Assembly: GCA_003194525.1 (NCBI GenBank)
Contig: NBIV01000386.1
Coordinates: 1 to 41,232 of the forward strand
Direction: 5' to 3'
Length of the DNA: 41,232 bases
Source: Gracilariopsis chorda
Lineage: Eukaryota; Rhodophyta; Florideophyceae; Gracilariales; Gracilariaceae
Shown: in pieces, positions 21,638-32,063 of the stretch
Numbering within the stretch: the first letter of the stretch is position 1
Layout: every line of letters begins with the position of its first letter
The notes under the pieces: generated by a model
The model's input: the letters and a program-made list of their open reading frames with translations, nothing else
The model's database searches: none
What the model was told of the DNA's origin: nothing
Translations under genes and position numbers: made by a program

Positions 21638-22012
21638 GAGTCTTTCCGTCTCTTTGATCTTTTTCGAGTCAATAGTTGAATGTATTCCACTGTCCAAATG
21701 TTCCATGTCGCAGGGACAATGGAGCCCCATTCTGTGTGCGATGTCACCACCATGTTGGCCTGTTTGAAACGCGCCGTGGAAATGCGCCATGGAAACGCTG
21801 CACCCGTACCAATCTGCAAGAACAACTCTCGGCCACTCTTTGCAGGAGTGGCTTACGAAGGTAGAATAGATTCACGCCCCCAGTCTTGTTGCTTCTGTAC
21901 ATCATACCATTAAATTTTTGAACCAGTCACAACAATTATAGACGTTCGTTTACCAAAGCTCTTGCTCAGGATGTGTTGAAGGTCACCGGGAATTCCGGCC
22001 TCCCAGTGCAGT

Positions 22013-22060
22013 GTTGTGTAGGTGTATAGGTGTGTAGGTGTGCAGGTGTGTAGATATGTA
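22013..22060. repeat. 8-bp minisatellite, unit GGTGTGTA, about six copies
   Basis: Consecutive 8-mers from 22013 read gttgtgta, ggtgtata, ggtgtgta, ggtgtgca, ggtgtgta and gatatgta, and then decay further to about 22080. The unit is not a standard telomere repeat. It is intergenic and low in complexity. Confidence 0.85.
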
Positions 22061-22834
22061 GATGGTTTAGACGTGTAGTACTCCCCAGCGATCCGTGTGA
22101 CTTTGTAAGACGGAAGGTTGGAGCAGAGCCAATGGCGAATGGTGCGAATCGAACTGTGCAGCCGTCCGTACTTGTTGAATAGTGAAACGTCGATCTCTCT
22201 TGGCACAAGCAGAGCCTAACCTTGCGACAAACTGAATCCTTTCTATGCATGTATTTTGGGTTAAGAGAATCGATAGATCGACCCAAGTCGAACTACAAAA
22301 TATTTTTCTCCTACTGCACTTCAGCAGGCTAAACATAGTTCTAGAGATCGTTCTTTGCGTGGACAGCAACAGCAGCTGTCCACAGAGCTTCTCGTTAATC
22401 TTCCAAGTTTGGAAACTACAATGTGGAGACGCATGTAAGGCAGAGGGCCGCCACTAACATATCACTTTGACAGGGCACAACCCTGGAATCATGGCAAGCA
22501 ACATTCCATGATTACTGTACCAGACAAGACGGATACAATTTACTTCATCCCTTTTTCACCAAGTTACCAAGTTTTCATGATTGAAACGTACAGTATAGCT
22601 TTCAGACTTTTTTCAAGCTTGCAAAAGCATTCCCATGCACATAGCGTTTTCCAAACCCAAAATTTTTGGCAAGTATAGAATACTTCAGTAGTTTACGAAC
22701 TTCTTCAATAATCATGTAGCTTTTTTTAATGTAGTTAGAGCTTCGCGACTTCCTATTGAGAAGCTTCTGCTCCTCAAAGCTCTTTGATATGTTTCTAAGA
22801 CAGAATTGTCAGTCCACTTGCACCGCAGGCCGAA

Positions 22835-23224
22835 ATGAAGCGCGGGCGCTTTCGGCGCACTGCAAGAATGAAAGTCACACACACACACGACGATGTCGAC
22901 GTCGACGCTGTCGTCGTCAGTATACCTAACTCCCTATTTGTAGCTGCGCCGCTATTGCGCGCTGCGCACCAGTCTGCCGCCAAGCCACTGGCGGAGGCCG
23001 CGAATGTGGCCCCTGAGTGTGCGCCGTTTGTACGCGCGGTCGTTTCCGCCATCACGTCGCATCGCCGTCGTCGGCGCAGACGTCGCGCCAAGGAAAGGGC
23101 GGCGGCGTTGCGTGTGTTGACACGGCGTGCGCGCGAGGCGTGTGTCGTCAGCCCTGGCTTCGGCATTTCCATGGGCGTGTGTTCCTCGACGACGACGACG
23201 ACGGCGGAGGCTACGAGGGCTTGA
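22835..23224 (+). CDS. Doubtful 129-codon ORF in a GC-rich, CpG-rich island
   Basis: The ATG at 22835 opens a frame with a basic start (MKRGRFRRTARMK), an Asp/Val run from GAC/GTC repeats, a central alanine-rich stretch, eight consecutive arginines in SHRRRRRRRRAKERAAAL, and a Thr run from ACG repeats. Both strands are open here because of high GC and trinucleotide repeats, so openness is weak evidence. It may be a basic nuclear or organelle protein, or simply a CpG-rich island near a promoter. Confidence 0.25.
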   Translation: MKRGRFRRTARMKVTHTHDDVDVDAVVVSIPNSLFVAAPLLRAAHQSAAKPLAEAANVAPECAPFVRAVVSAITSHRRRRRRRRAKERAAALRVLTRRAREACVVSPGFGISMGVCSSTTTTTAEATRA

Positions 23225-24511
23225 GTGACGGGCAGGCGTATTAGTAAGTGATGTGGGAAGTGCTGGTTGGTGTCGCGTGCTCGCGGGCTTGGGAGTCGCA
23301 TCGGACGCGCGCTTGCGGCGGCGTAGCGCACGATGTCGCTCGAGGGGCGGTGAGAGCAGATGCATGAACGGCGCAAGACGGCTTTGCGGTGCTCTCACGT
23401 GTGCATGTGAACGACGGCGACATATTGGACTCACAGGAAACGGCGACGATGTTTCGATCACGAAGATTACGCTAAGCCGATACAGCAGCAATCGCGAAAC
23501 AGCAACGTCTTCTTTTCATGGGGCACCCCGACGGGGCGCTCCATGTCATGAACATGTTGCCGTCAAGCGCATGTTACTCAACAGCTCAACCAAGCTCGTT
23601 CCAAACACCAACCACCACTAGCGTAACCATACCGGCGCAATCCACGCCAATATCCAACACCACCTCCTCGCCAACCAAGAACGAACCACACCTGTGAAAT
23701 GACAACGTAAGAAGCTTCCACTCCCGCCAGTCAACTCCGCTCGCCCGCTGTCACTCCCCTTCGGTCGCACAACACTCCAACAAAAAGCGTTTGGAGTGCG
23801 TATGGACCTAGTTACACTTCAATGATCAAAATGAGAATTGGAAATTTGTGGTTTCTGAATGTTCTCAATAGACTACATAGAATTTGTGTTACAAACTTGC
23901 CTTTTATGGTATCGCGGAGCCTGCCCATCCAAAATCTTTTTCTTCTCTACATTCTCATTTGCTGGTGGAGATGAGATCCAATGACGAGTGGAATCCAAGA
24001 AAGGAAAAACATTTGAGTAAATAGTTAGCTAGATTACTGTAGATTTGAAACTAATGTAAGCATTCTACTAGCTATAAGCGATCACGAGTGAGTGGAATTC
24101 CCGCCAAATGGCCTGCTATGTAAATATATTTGGCCTATTATGACCTCCTAATCTCCAAAGTGCAGCAAATTGCGAACCATTTCATGCGAATGTGTGCCAA
24201 GGTTAATGGTGGTTGTTCCCATCCCAAGATCAGGGTTCTGTGTAGATACAAGTTTAGTGATTGCGATAAGAGCATGAACGGAAGTTGAAAGAAGAAGAAG
24301 GTTTACGAACGCTTGGAGGTTCAGCAGTACATTTCTAGATCAACTACGCTTTGAGATGTCCACCTTTGTCGCAATACCAGTATTTAGCTTGATGCACCCT
24401 AGAAAAGCGCATCTGGGCGGTAGCCAGTACTATGGCTAACCGGCTGTTGCGTGTTTTTGATTCATGAAAATGTTATCTTTATGATAAAACAAGAGAAAGA
24501 AGGGCATTCGG

Positions 24512-24722
24512 CCCGACCACTCTTTCCTGCAGTTGTGACGTCTGCATCGTGCCTGCAGGAAAGAGTGGTAGGGCCGGAGCTTCAGCGGTCACAAACCTGA
24601 GAATCAAACGTTTTGGTTGTCCAAAACGTTTGATTATCATTGGCGCAAACATTTGGCGCACCAAAAAGGTTCAAACAATGAACGTGAAGCACGCTTTTGG
24701 GTGCTGGCGCAGTTTGCGCCAA
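24512..24722. repeat. Cluster of consecutive hairpins
   Basis: Three substantial inverted repeats lie side by side. The first is 24512-24532 against 24553-24573 (21 bp, one mismatch, 20-base loop). The second is AATCAAACGTTTTGG/ttgt/CCAAAACGTTTGATT at 24602-24635 (15 bp perfect, 4-base loop). The third is TTGGCGCAAAC at 24640-24650 against GTTTGCGCCAA at 24712-24722. Inside the third are two further short stems (GTTCA/TGAAC and AGCAC/GTGCT). Such density is not expected by chance. It may be a foldback-type element or a structured transcript. Confidence 0.75.
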
Positions 24723-24820
24723 AAAAGCCAAATCGTGCATTTTATTTATTTTTAAAAGACCAACATGAAAAACCTGTGTCAACAAACCGACATTTATTTT
24801 CAGGATTCAGGCTTGGTCTG

Positions 24821-24904
24821 GTACCAACACACCGGTAGCGAGGCGGAAAACTGGATCTCGTCGTACCAACACACAGGTAGCGAGGCGGAAGACTGGATCT
24901 CGCC
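24821..24904. repeat. Two-copy 42-bp tandem duplication
   Basis: The unit beginning GTACCAACACACCGGTAGCG at 24821 is repeated from 24863 with few mismatches (for example accgg/acagg, aaaac/agac). It directly follows the hairpin cluster. It contains no motif I recognise. Confidence 0.85.
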
Positions 24905-25604
24905 GACGTCAGCAAACTGAGAAAGCCTAAAAAACCATCAACTACCAGCCGGCACAAAACGATGTCGCCGTCTCGTGGAACAATTTGTCGATTTGCGCTT
25001 GCTGATCAAAGGATATGTTTGCAGACTCCACCCTTATCCAACAAGGTAAACTGCACCACTCGAAGTACCAACGACACAACTGTACCTAAGGGTAGATTGC
25101 TACCTCCAAGTTCCTGTACAAAAAGGGGTGTTAGTGTGGGAAGTACTGTGCGGTGATTGATGTGATGAAGAGTGTAGGAAAAAGGTATATACAGTATGAC
25201 TAGCCGCCGGTGCTGTAATAGTACGAGCACATATGAAGCCAAGCAATACTTTAAAGTTGCTGACAGTTGACACCAACTTTTTTTTTCTGTGCAGTTGGCA
25301 CCGCCAAACAGAATTGGTTGAGTTCATGGTGCCTAAGCGTTGAGCAGATCCTGACTTGGCTGCATCTAATCTTAGTGCTTGCAGATTTCTACGGCAACAC
25401 GTTGCCCAACACTGGAGTACATTGTTCAGTAATGAAAAAAGCATGCCAAACGACACAGCTCACCCTCACCTGTTCTACGCTCGCCAAACCTCAGACTCAT
25501 GTTTCTTCTACGTCGATGCCCCCAATCTAACTCCTTACTTCCACCCAAAGCCAAAACCCTAACCCTGGTCCATGACGCCAAAACCTCAAATCAGCCTCAC
25601 ACCC

Positions 25605-25632
25605 TCTTCTTCTTCTTCTTCTTCTTCTTCTT
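25605..25632. repeat. TCT/TTC microsatellite
   Basis: About nine uninterrupted copies of the trinucleotide, followed by a T run. It is intergenic. Confidence 0.9.
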
Positions 25633-26175
25633 TTTTATGGGCACACATTACCTGATTACGGCATTGTGGTAGAATCTAACTCTACAGGGGAGCTTTTCTT
25701 CGTCTAGCATGCTAAACTCTATGTACGTAAAGCTCCTCGGAAAGAAACCCTCTTCTTCGCTGCCTCCAACACGAAACCGAGGAAATTGTGACCAAATCTC
25801 GTTGCAAGCTCAAACCGTCCAATTCTTTTCCCTCCAAGTTGTAATACACATTCTTACCATAGCTAGTTTTGCGCCGCTTTCTAATTTGGTACTGCGTCAT
25901 TGATCTGGTTCGCAAAACAACAGCGAACATGTTGTTTTTGTCTGTTTTTAAGTACGATAAATCTCTTTCGTTGCACACAGGATATGTGGAACAGTGGTTC
26001 ATTCTTGAGCTCGACAAGTCCATTGTGAAAGAGGTGAGCATACACTTCTGTTTGTGGAAAGGTGAGCACCGCGACGATTTGTCATCGACATCGTCTGCTT
26101 AGGGCAATGTTCGTCAGGAAAACCGGCTTTTCTTGTGACTCTTGCCGTTCTCATTGTCTTCCACCTTTCTCATCA

Positions 26176-26185
26176 CATAAAAGAG
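26176..26185 (+). promoter_or_regulatory. Possible TATA-like box of the 333-residue secreted gene
   Basis: ACATAAAAGA differs by one base from TATAAAAG and lies about 120 bases before the ATG at 26302, a plausible distance with a short leader. No other evidence supports it. Confidence 0.3.
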
Positions 26186-26301
26186 GATGAGACGCAACAA
26201 AATCATATGTGCAATGACTCCGCACGCAACAAAAGGGAACCTCAACCACTGCCGTTTATGTGAATTAGTGTCTATCAACTCGAAGAACGAAAACGTCCGG
26301 C

Positions 26302-27303
26302 ATGACTTTCTTTGCGCTGTTGCTCAATTTCTGCTTGTGCTTCTTTTTAGCTTCATCCAGTACTTCTGAAGGTCGTCCAATTCAAGTTCCGGAACGTCTG
26401 AAACCGTTGGGTTACCCTCCGGAAACTGTGGGGTACCTTCAGAAACCGGTTTCACTGGAAAACTCGTGTAAGTGTGAGAGTACTTCGTCAAACCCTACCT
26501 GTCATCTCGCATCCGATTCCTGTCAGAAAACACATGAGGCTATTTGCAGTACTTCAGGAGAATGTTCTTGTACTTGCCAACCAGCTTTCACAAATATTGG
26601 ATTCGAACCGGAGAAGTACAGCTTTTTTGCTGCATATCGTCAGGCACGAGCCCCCAGCCCGCTTGTCTTAAATATTATTGTCGACCGTTCAGCAGCTCGG
26701 AACATTAACGCGCAGCGTCTCAACTTGGGTGTTTCAAAGGGATTCGCTTCTTCTGGAGATCAATCTTTCAATACGGTATGGATGTTTGAGCCGTACACAT
26801 CATTGCAGACTTCTACTATTCAGTATAGATGGGTTGAAGAATATAGGGCCACGTTTACCACCAAAGTGGAGATCGGAGAAATTATTCGGACGCAGGACAT
26901 CATCAACTCGCCTGACTTTAACATGGGACAATCCGTTTCATTCGATGGAGTCGAGTGGAGTCCTCCAGTCAGCGACCGGAAGCCGCCGAACATTGGGGTA
27001 GCATACAAGGTTGACACGAACGCTCTGCATCCAGTTCTACTCGCTTCTTATACCATGAACGGGCAAAAGAAATGGAGGCCGTTTTACTACGGCGTTTCTG
27101 TAATTTCTGGAAACACTTTGGTAGGCTTCCCCGTGATTAAGCTTCAGATCCAACTCGGTACTGCTATCAAGGATAGCGCATTCGTAGGAAGTATAATCGG
27201 CAACAGTCTCGAAGTGGATTATGGAGCAACGGTAGCGCAAACAGTGTGCGTGTACTCCCGTGAACGTGAGACCACGGTGAGGCTCAAGAGTGGCCGGTGC
27301 TAA
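26302..27303 (+). CDS. Secreted protein with Cys-rich N-terminal module, 333 residues
   Basis: The ATG at 26302 gives a signal peptide (MTFFALLLNFCLCFFLASSS). A short Pro-rich linker follows, and then eight cysteines within residues 56-92 in a CKC...C...C...C...CSCTC pattern, like an EGF-type or other small disulfide module. The remaining 240 residues form a beta-rich domain that I cannot assign (blocks such as NTVWMFEPYTSLQ, QYRWVEEYRATF, FDGVEWSPPVSD, and FYYGVSVISGNTLVGFPVI). A further pair, Cys317 and Cys333, lies at the end, the last residue being Cys. There is no membrane anchor. The single uninterrupted frame fits an intron-poor genome. It is likely extracellular; function unknown. Confidence 0.75.
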   Translation: MTFFALLLNFCLCFFLASSSTSEGRPIQVPERLKPLGYPPETVGYLQKPVSLENSCKCESTSSNPTCHLASDSCQKTHEAICSTSGECSCTCQPAFTNIGFEPEKYSFFAAYRQARAPSPLVLNIIVDRSAARNINAQRLNLGVSKGFASSGDQSFNTVWMFEPYTSLQTSTIQYRWVEEYRATFTTKVEIGEIIRTQDIINSPDFNMGQSVSFDGVEWSPPVSDRKPPNIGVAYKVDTNALHPVLLASYTMNGQKKWRPFYYGVSVISGNTLVGFPVIKLQIQLGTAIKDSAFVGSIIGNSLEVDYGATVAQTVCVYSRERETTVRLKSGRC

Positions 27304-28135
27304 TCAAAATGGCAATATTCTTCTAGCAGAGCGTCATTAGCTTATGACGCATAGGACTGACGTCATTCTATCCGGGTCGAAGTCGTGAAATGCATCTCTC
27401 ACTTTGGTGACAGTAGAATAGTAGCACGTACTTTTGTTGCTCAATAATCTTAGAATATGGACTGCGAACTGATTAGATCTCCTGCGTTATTACTCAGTGG
27501 GCGCCTCCCTAAATGTAGCCAACTAGGCGACTTGTTCGTCAAGAAAGCGGAGGTTCGATGCCCCTTGTTTACGGAGAGGCAATCCTGGCGTGGCTTAAGT
27601 GCGACGGCAGGGTCTCCCAATTGGGAGACGAGCCGGATCGAGAATGTTATCTACGCTAGTGCTTAGCACCCACCCACGTGTCCTAGTTGACGGAATCTTG
27701 TATCCTATTCCGGTTCCATAGCCCCATGCTCCCAGCGTGAACACTTTTGCTCACTCTGGGGCCGGGTGATTTTTCGAGAAATATCGTGAATCACGCTGCT
27801 CAGCGTGAAATCACCCTGCTCCCAGCGTGAAGCTCACGCTGAGGGTGCTTCTGATCACGCGGAAGAGTGGTACGCGATCTCGGGCTCTCGAGAGTTCTTG
27901 GCTCCCGCTTTTCGCCTTGATGGCGTCTTCACAGCCTCGATTGTGCGTCTATGCGCCTTCTCCTTCAAGTGAAAGGCAACGTACGACTACTGTGGCTCAA
28001 GACAACAGTATTGACCTTGTCCAAGACGGGTTTCATAACGTTCAGTCTTGCTCTTCGAACGAGTAACGATCTGATCGTGAGTCCAGCCCGAACACCACAC
28101 CCACCAAAGCTTTGAACGCCGAAATAGCTGTGGTA
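27304..28135. other. Intergenic with palindromes; tRNA-like traces only
   Basis: A perfect 18-bp palindrome (GTCTCCCAATTGGGAGAC) occupies 27612-27629. The CAGCGTGA cluster is listed separately. A-box-like (27516-27528) and B-box-like (27552-27562) pol III sequences are present but too close together for a tRNA gene. Confidence 0.5.
27733..27851. repeat. Cluster of five CAGCGTGA motifs in direct and inverted orientation
   Basis: CAGCGTGA occurs at 27733-27740, 27801-27808 and 27833-27840, and its complement TCACGCTG at 27791-27798 and 27844-27851. Two pairs form palindromes: TCACGCTG-ct-CAGCGTGA (27791-27808) and CAGCGTGA-agc-TCACGCTG (27833-27851). A protein-binding array or the subterminal repeats of the nearby PiggyBac-like relic are both possible. 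Confidence 0.8.
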
Positions 28136-30140
28136 ATGCCAAACAGCATACAGCTGCAACAACAACAAGCAAAAGACAGTCAGAATGAAGATGCTACTAA
28201 AGGCATCACGTCTCCTCACAATTCAGATGTATCTTTTGATTATGATGAACTTGTGCAGGATGCACCTCTTCTCTACAGTGAGGACTCTTCTTTGCTAACA
28301 AATGACATCACAGTACACAATGATGAATTAAAGTCGCTACATGGCGACTTAAGCAAGAAGAGTGCGATATTTGTGGCAAGCAATTTTTCAAACGCAGAAG
28401 AAGCTCATACCACTGAGATTAAAGACTTCTGGTCGGCGTTTTTTGCTGACCCCATAGAATGCATTTCGGATAAAACTGGTGTTCAGAACGATTCCGACAA
28501 ACATGGTACAGAGCAAAATTATGACAATGAAGAACAGCGGCAATTGCGGAGTACGGCGCAACAAATAGGAGAACTATCAGGCTGGAAATACGCAACAGCG
28601 TTTGAAGACGTATAAATACAACTTGACAACACTAATGATTTCTTGGGACGTCATTTTTGCAATGAAGCTAACGATGTCATTGACAAAGTCGTGAAAGAAG
28701 TTAAAGTACTTTTGAAAGGGTCTGTTGTTTTTGAGGAGTCACAAATAACTCGCATGAATGTCTTAGATGTGTTTTTGCCAACTTGGTTGCTGGAAAAACT
28801 ACGTTTTTTACGTTAATCGTGTACTGTAGGCTAGAAAGGAAAAGCCTACTACTGTAATATAATTGAAGGGCATCATTGTGACCCATGTGCTCGCAGCCTC
28901 ATATAATACTACTGTGTCAGTCAGTTATGACGTTCACAGAAAATGTAGAGTTCTACTATAAAACTGGAATCTCGGGGAAACGTTACGCGGAAATTTGGGC
29001 TGCATTAAGCGGAAAAAAGAGGCGTCGACAACGCGCAGAGGTTTACGGTAGTAGCGAGAAGGGGTGGAATCGACAAACCGGTCGTTGGAAATCAAATGAT
29101 TACAGAACTGTAGCAAGAGCTGTCAGCAATCAATAGAAACTACTTGTACCTCCAAGGCAGACACTTTTCATTCTGGATGACGATCACCAACAATTGCGAT
29201 CTCGCACTGTGACACATCTTACCAACCCTTCACATGTCAATAATCCTCAAAAGACCCTCGGGCCTGGTAATTACGCGTTGTGCTCTGCATTGACCTCCGG
29301 ATTTCTAGCTATTCATCACTTTCGACCAGGGGAAAAGTCAATATATGTGTGGGAGAGATAAGTACAACTTTTGCAGGGGACCACTACTCCAGGATCTCTG
29401 AGGCCAATGACCGATGCTATTTTGCTGCAGATGGCGGCTACAACGGAAAAGAGACTGTAGACTTCATCACCAACAGGCTTGGTGCTACTGCAACTGGGAC
29501 CCACAAGCGGAGTCTTGATTACCCTTTCGTTTATGGAGAGGGATCAGTGCAAAAGCGCCATAGAGATATGATCGTGCAGGAAAAAGGTTGCAGAGCTGTG
29601 TGCAGTGCGACAAGGCCTGCGAAAGAGAAGAACGGTAGAGTGATCCAAGCTATTGTGTATAGAGAAAGCTTTTCGGGCAGGATAGCTTCTTTTTACTAGA
29701 ACGATGTGAAATGGTTTGGATCCCATTTGTACAATTTAATTCCGAAGTCTGCGTTCTTGAGCTGGGGGGTTGCTGCCCAGAAACGAAAGAAAGTCAACGA
29801 TTTTTACAGCTTAGAAGCTTCCACCAGCACTAATGTAAGTGCCGAAGTGGAACTCAAACTCAGCCTTTCACTGAGCCAAGTTCACGAATACACTTTCCTA
29901 CAATCTGAGGACCCAGGATGGTTTTTGATGCGTACATTTCAGTTCACTTCAAGAACGACACATGGCTTCATCGCTACCTTTGCAGCTGACTACGACACAA
30001 ATTTGGCTGGAAGAGCAGAAGTATTGAAGAAGAATATAATTGTGCCAGGATCCTCTCCGCTACCTAGTGACATATTACAAGCAAAGGAACATCTGAATAC
30101 AAAATGGGAACATATCATAACGACTCTAGGCTTTCGCTAG
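28136..30140 (+). pseudogene. Broken PiggyBac-like DDE/D transposase
   Basis: A transposase is readable in pieces on the plus strand. The acidic N-terminus runs from the ATG at 28136 to a TAA at 28613-28615. The same frame then continues for 66 codons (to 28816, including VLDVFLPTWLLEKL). A second piece (28919-29136) holds FYYKTGISGKRYAEIWAAL. Another frame at about 29137-29361 carries ILDDDHQQLRSR, a probable first catalytic Asp region, then SHVNNPQKTLGPGNY. The frame at 29280-29699 has FAADGGYNGKETVDF (probable second Asp) and GATATGTHKRSLDYPF, the GT-KR signature of PiggyBac/IS4-like enzymes. A TAG at 29697-29699 separates it from the C-terminal piece (29706-30140). The catalytic domain is predicted to cut and join transposon ends. 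No terminal repeats were identified. Confidence 0.6.
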
Positions 30141-32063
30141 AGAGACACCGACGCAACCACAAGTGCTATGATCCTGTGTCCGCGATAATGACAGCCAACC
30201 CGTCGTCATTGCAAGCGCTAAGAAAAGAGCAATTGTTTTCAATGCTTGCAAACGTGGACCATCGACAGCCATCCTGAACGAACAAAGAACCCTTACAAGC
30301 AAAATAGTGGTTCTTCAGCAGTCTGTAAACGATAGAAACCTTGCTTTGCACGCCCTCTAAATGCCCCAATTGCCTGTAGACCAGCAAAATATGTTTCACA
30401 CAAAGTCAATGCAATAAAAATTGTATGACGCATCACTGACGGCGTGGGTTATGAAGCCACTAACTCTCACAGTTGGAATGAAAGAAGGCTCACGTAATGA
30501 TAGTACAGTTCTCAAGAATATTCCGCACTTTGTGGAGCAACGCTTTCGCGTTAGTGAGGAAGGACTCCCATTCATGGGAAATGTCCGTGACCGGAGTGAT
30601 GTAATACCCCAGTTATGAAATTGATCCCTCTCGGGACGTGGCAAAAGCACCTGAGTGCAATGGCAAACCTGGACAGGTGGCATAGTTTAGCTCTGGTGAC
30701 AGATGGTACGGTTCCAATTTTGGATGGTTAATTTAACGGTTGGCACAACTTGTGGCCCAGATAGTGGGAACTCCACTTGTATGGACCTCGAGAGGTGTGC
30801 ACCAAATTAGTTAATTAGTTCAGTTTATTGTCGTGAAACCTACGTAGGTAATGGTGGCTCCGCCGTCAACTTCACCAGTAAATGGCAACCTTGGTTTTCG
30901 TTCGAGAAATACTCTTTGCAGAGGAAGACTCTGGTACGGTAGGCCATCGTAGGGATTACGACTCCTTGCGGAGAGTATCCACGAGTGGATTCCGTCTACT
31001 ATCCCCTTGGGAACACTCAGGCGTCACTACCGTTACAGTATCACCGTGTTCGGTATTGTTATCTATTCCACTGTCAGTCTTGGACTCCGCCCCGTATCGG
31101 GTTCATTCTCGTGGTGTGTATCGCCACTCTCCATTGGGAAACACCCATACCGCCTGTGTGGATTCGCTCCCGTCTCCGGGTCTGTTGCCGCTGTGTGCAC
31201 GCCCCGTCGCCGGTTCACGTCGTGTTTCTCTTCCCTTTTAGGGCCCCCTTTCTCCTTCGCAGGATCCCCCGCTCAACACTCTCGTTTGATCCACACCTAG
31301 AGACACACCCCATTTTCTGGGCCATTCCCGAACCTCTGCAGGTATAGCCAGAACCACTTTGGTCTTACACGCCAACTCGTACGTGGCGCAGAGGGCTCAC
31401 CACTGAGACACCATCCCCAAAGGGAGCGAGGTCTCGAACACCTTGAAGGTGCATCTCCCGTCACCGGGTTTTGCTTTACAAACTTCTTTGATCATACGTC
31501 GGTGTTTTCGGAATGCTAGTTTGACAATCAAAAGGGAAAGAATTGAAATGGACGGATATCGACTCTTAAAACCCACTTTTGAATGAATCAATTTCCATCA
31601 AAATATTTTCACACATTCAACACTGCTAGTTTTTTGAAAGTATAAACTAGTAAAGCACTTCACATTTCCAAGTTATTTCGGACCAAAAACCGAGTCCGGA
31701 CTCCGCGAAGTGGAGTCCAGACTCCACTACTACATACCTTCACATGTGAACGTGAGATTGAAAATCTGACCGGACCACCGGAACTGCCCCTTCAAATAGA
31801 AGGATAGGATGCTCAGATAAATACATATATAGGAAATACATTAGAGTTTACAAAACATGATAGCCCTCGCTATCCTTCACTCGTTGTCAGTGTCTGCGGC
31901 CTTGCATAGCATGCACCAGTCCACGAGCCAGCGCAAAACGCTCGGCATCACCTGCTCCACTTCATCCCCGTGCGCCATAATAATTACGCTCCCGCATTTC
32001 GCTCTCCAACAACCCCTTTGCTCCCCTTTCTCCTTCCAATCCTTCAACTCTCCTTCCCGCACC
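30141..32063. other. Intergenic; upstream region of the large transposase
   Basis: No supportable gene. The three overlapping frames at 30882-31347 have no motifs. Pol III A/B-box look-alikes occur at 31384-31395 and 31430-31442, but no tRNA fold closes. A CACTA sequence at 31725-31729 follows the inverted repeat listed below. A TATA-like ACATATATAGG at about 31822-31832 lies upstream of the transposase. Confidence 0.4.
31692..31724. repeat. 13-bp inverted repeat next to a CACTA motif
   Basis: GAGTCCGGACTCC (31692-31704) faces GGAGTCCAGACTC (31712-31724) with one mismatch and a 7-base loop. It is followed directly by CACTACTACAT. CACTA-superfamily transposons end in CACTA and carry subterminal repeats, so this may lie at or near the left end of the element encoding the transposase at 32064. 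I found no matching TAGTG right end. Confidence 0.45.

Larger units (their letters stand above)
21638..26301. other. Long intergenic tract rich in repeats and hairpins
   Basis: It holds the minisatellite, the GC-rich ORF, the hairpin cluster, the 42-bp tandem duplication and the TTC microsatellite listed separately. Other frames lack ATG starts or motifs. I see no further gene in 23.6-24.5 kb or 25.0-26.2 kb. Confidence 0.4.

Noticed and set aside
22795..23376. 193-codon minus-strand ORF in the GC-rich island
   Set aside because: It starts at TTG, and the openness follows from high GC and trinucleotide repeats. The ATG-started plus frame is the better, though still weak, candidate.
25100..25456. 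118-codon minus-strand ORF
   Set aside because: GTG start, no motif, overlaps weak frames on the other strand.
27516..27562. Possible tRNA gene (A box TAGCCAACTAGGC, B box GGTTCGATGCC)
   Set aside because: The boxes start 36 bases apart, too close for a tRNA, and no acceptor stem pairs.
30882..31347. Three overlapping plus-strand frames of 97-120 codons
   Set aside because: Repetitive low-information sequence with no motif, and no frame preferred over the others.
31377..31451. Possible tRNA gene with TGGCGCAGAGGG and GGTCTCGAACACC boxes
   Set aside because: The box spacing and T-stem are good, but the acceptor strands do not pair and the anticodon arm does not fold. It is at most a tRNA-derived relic.
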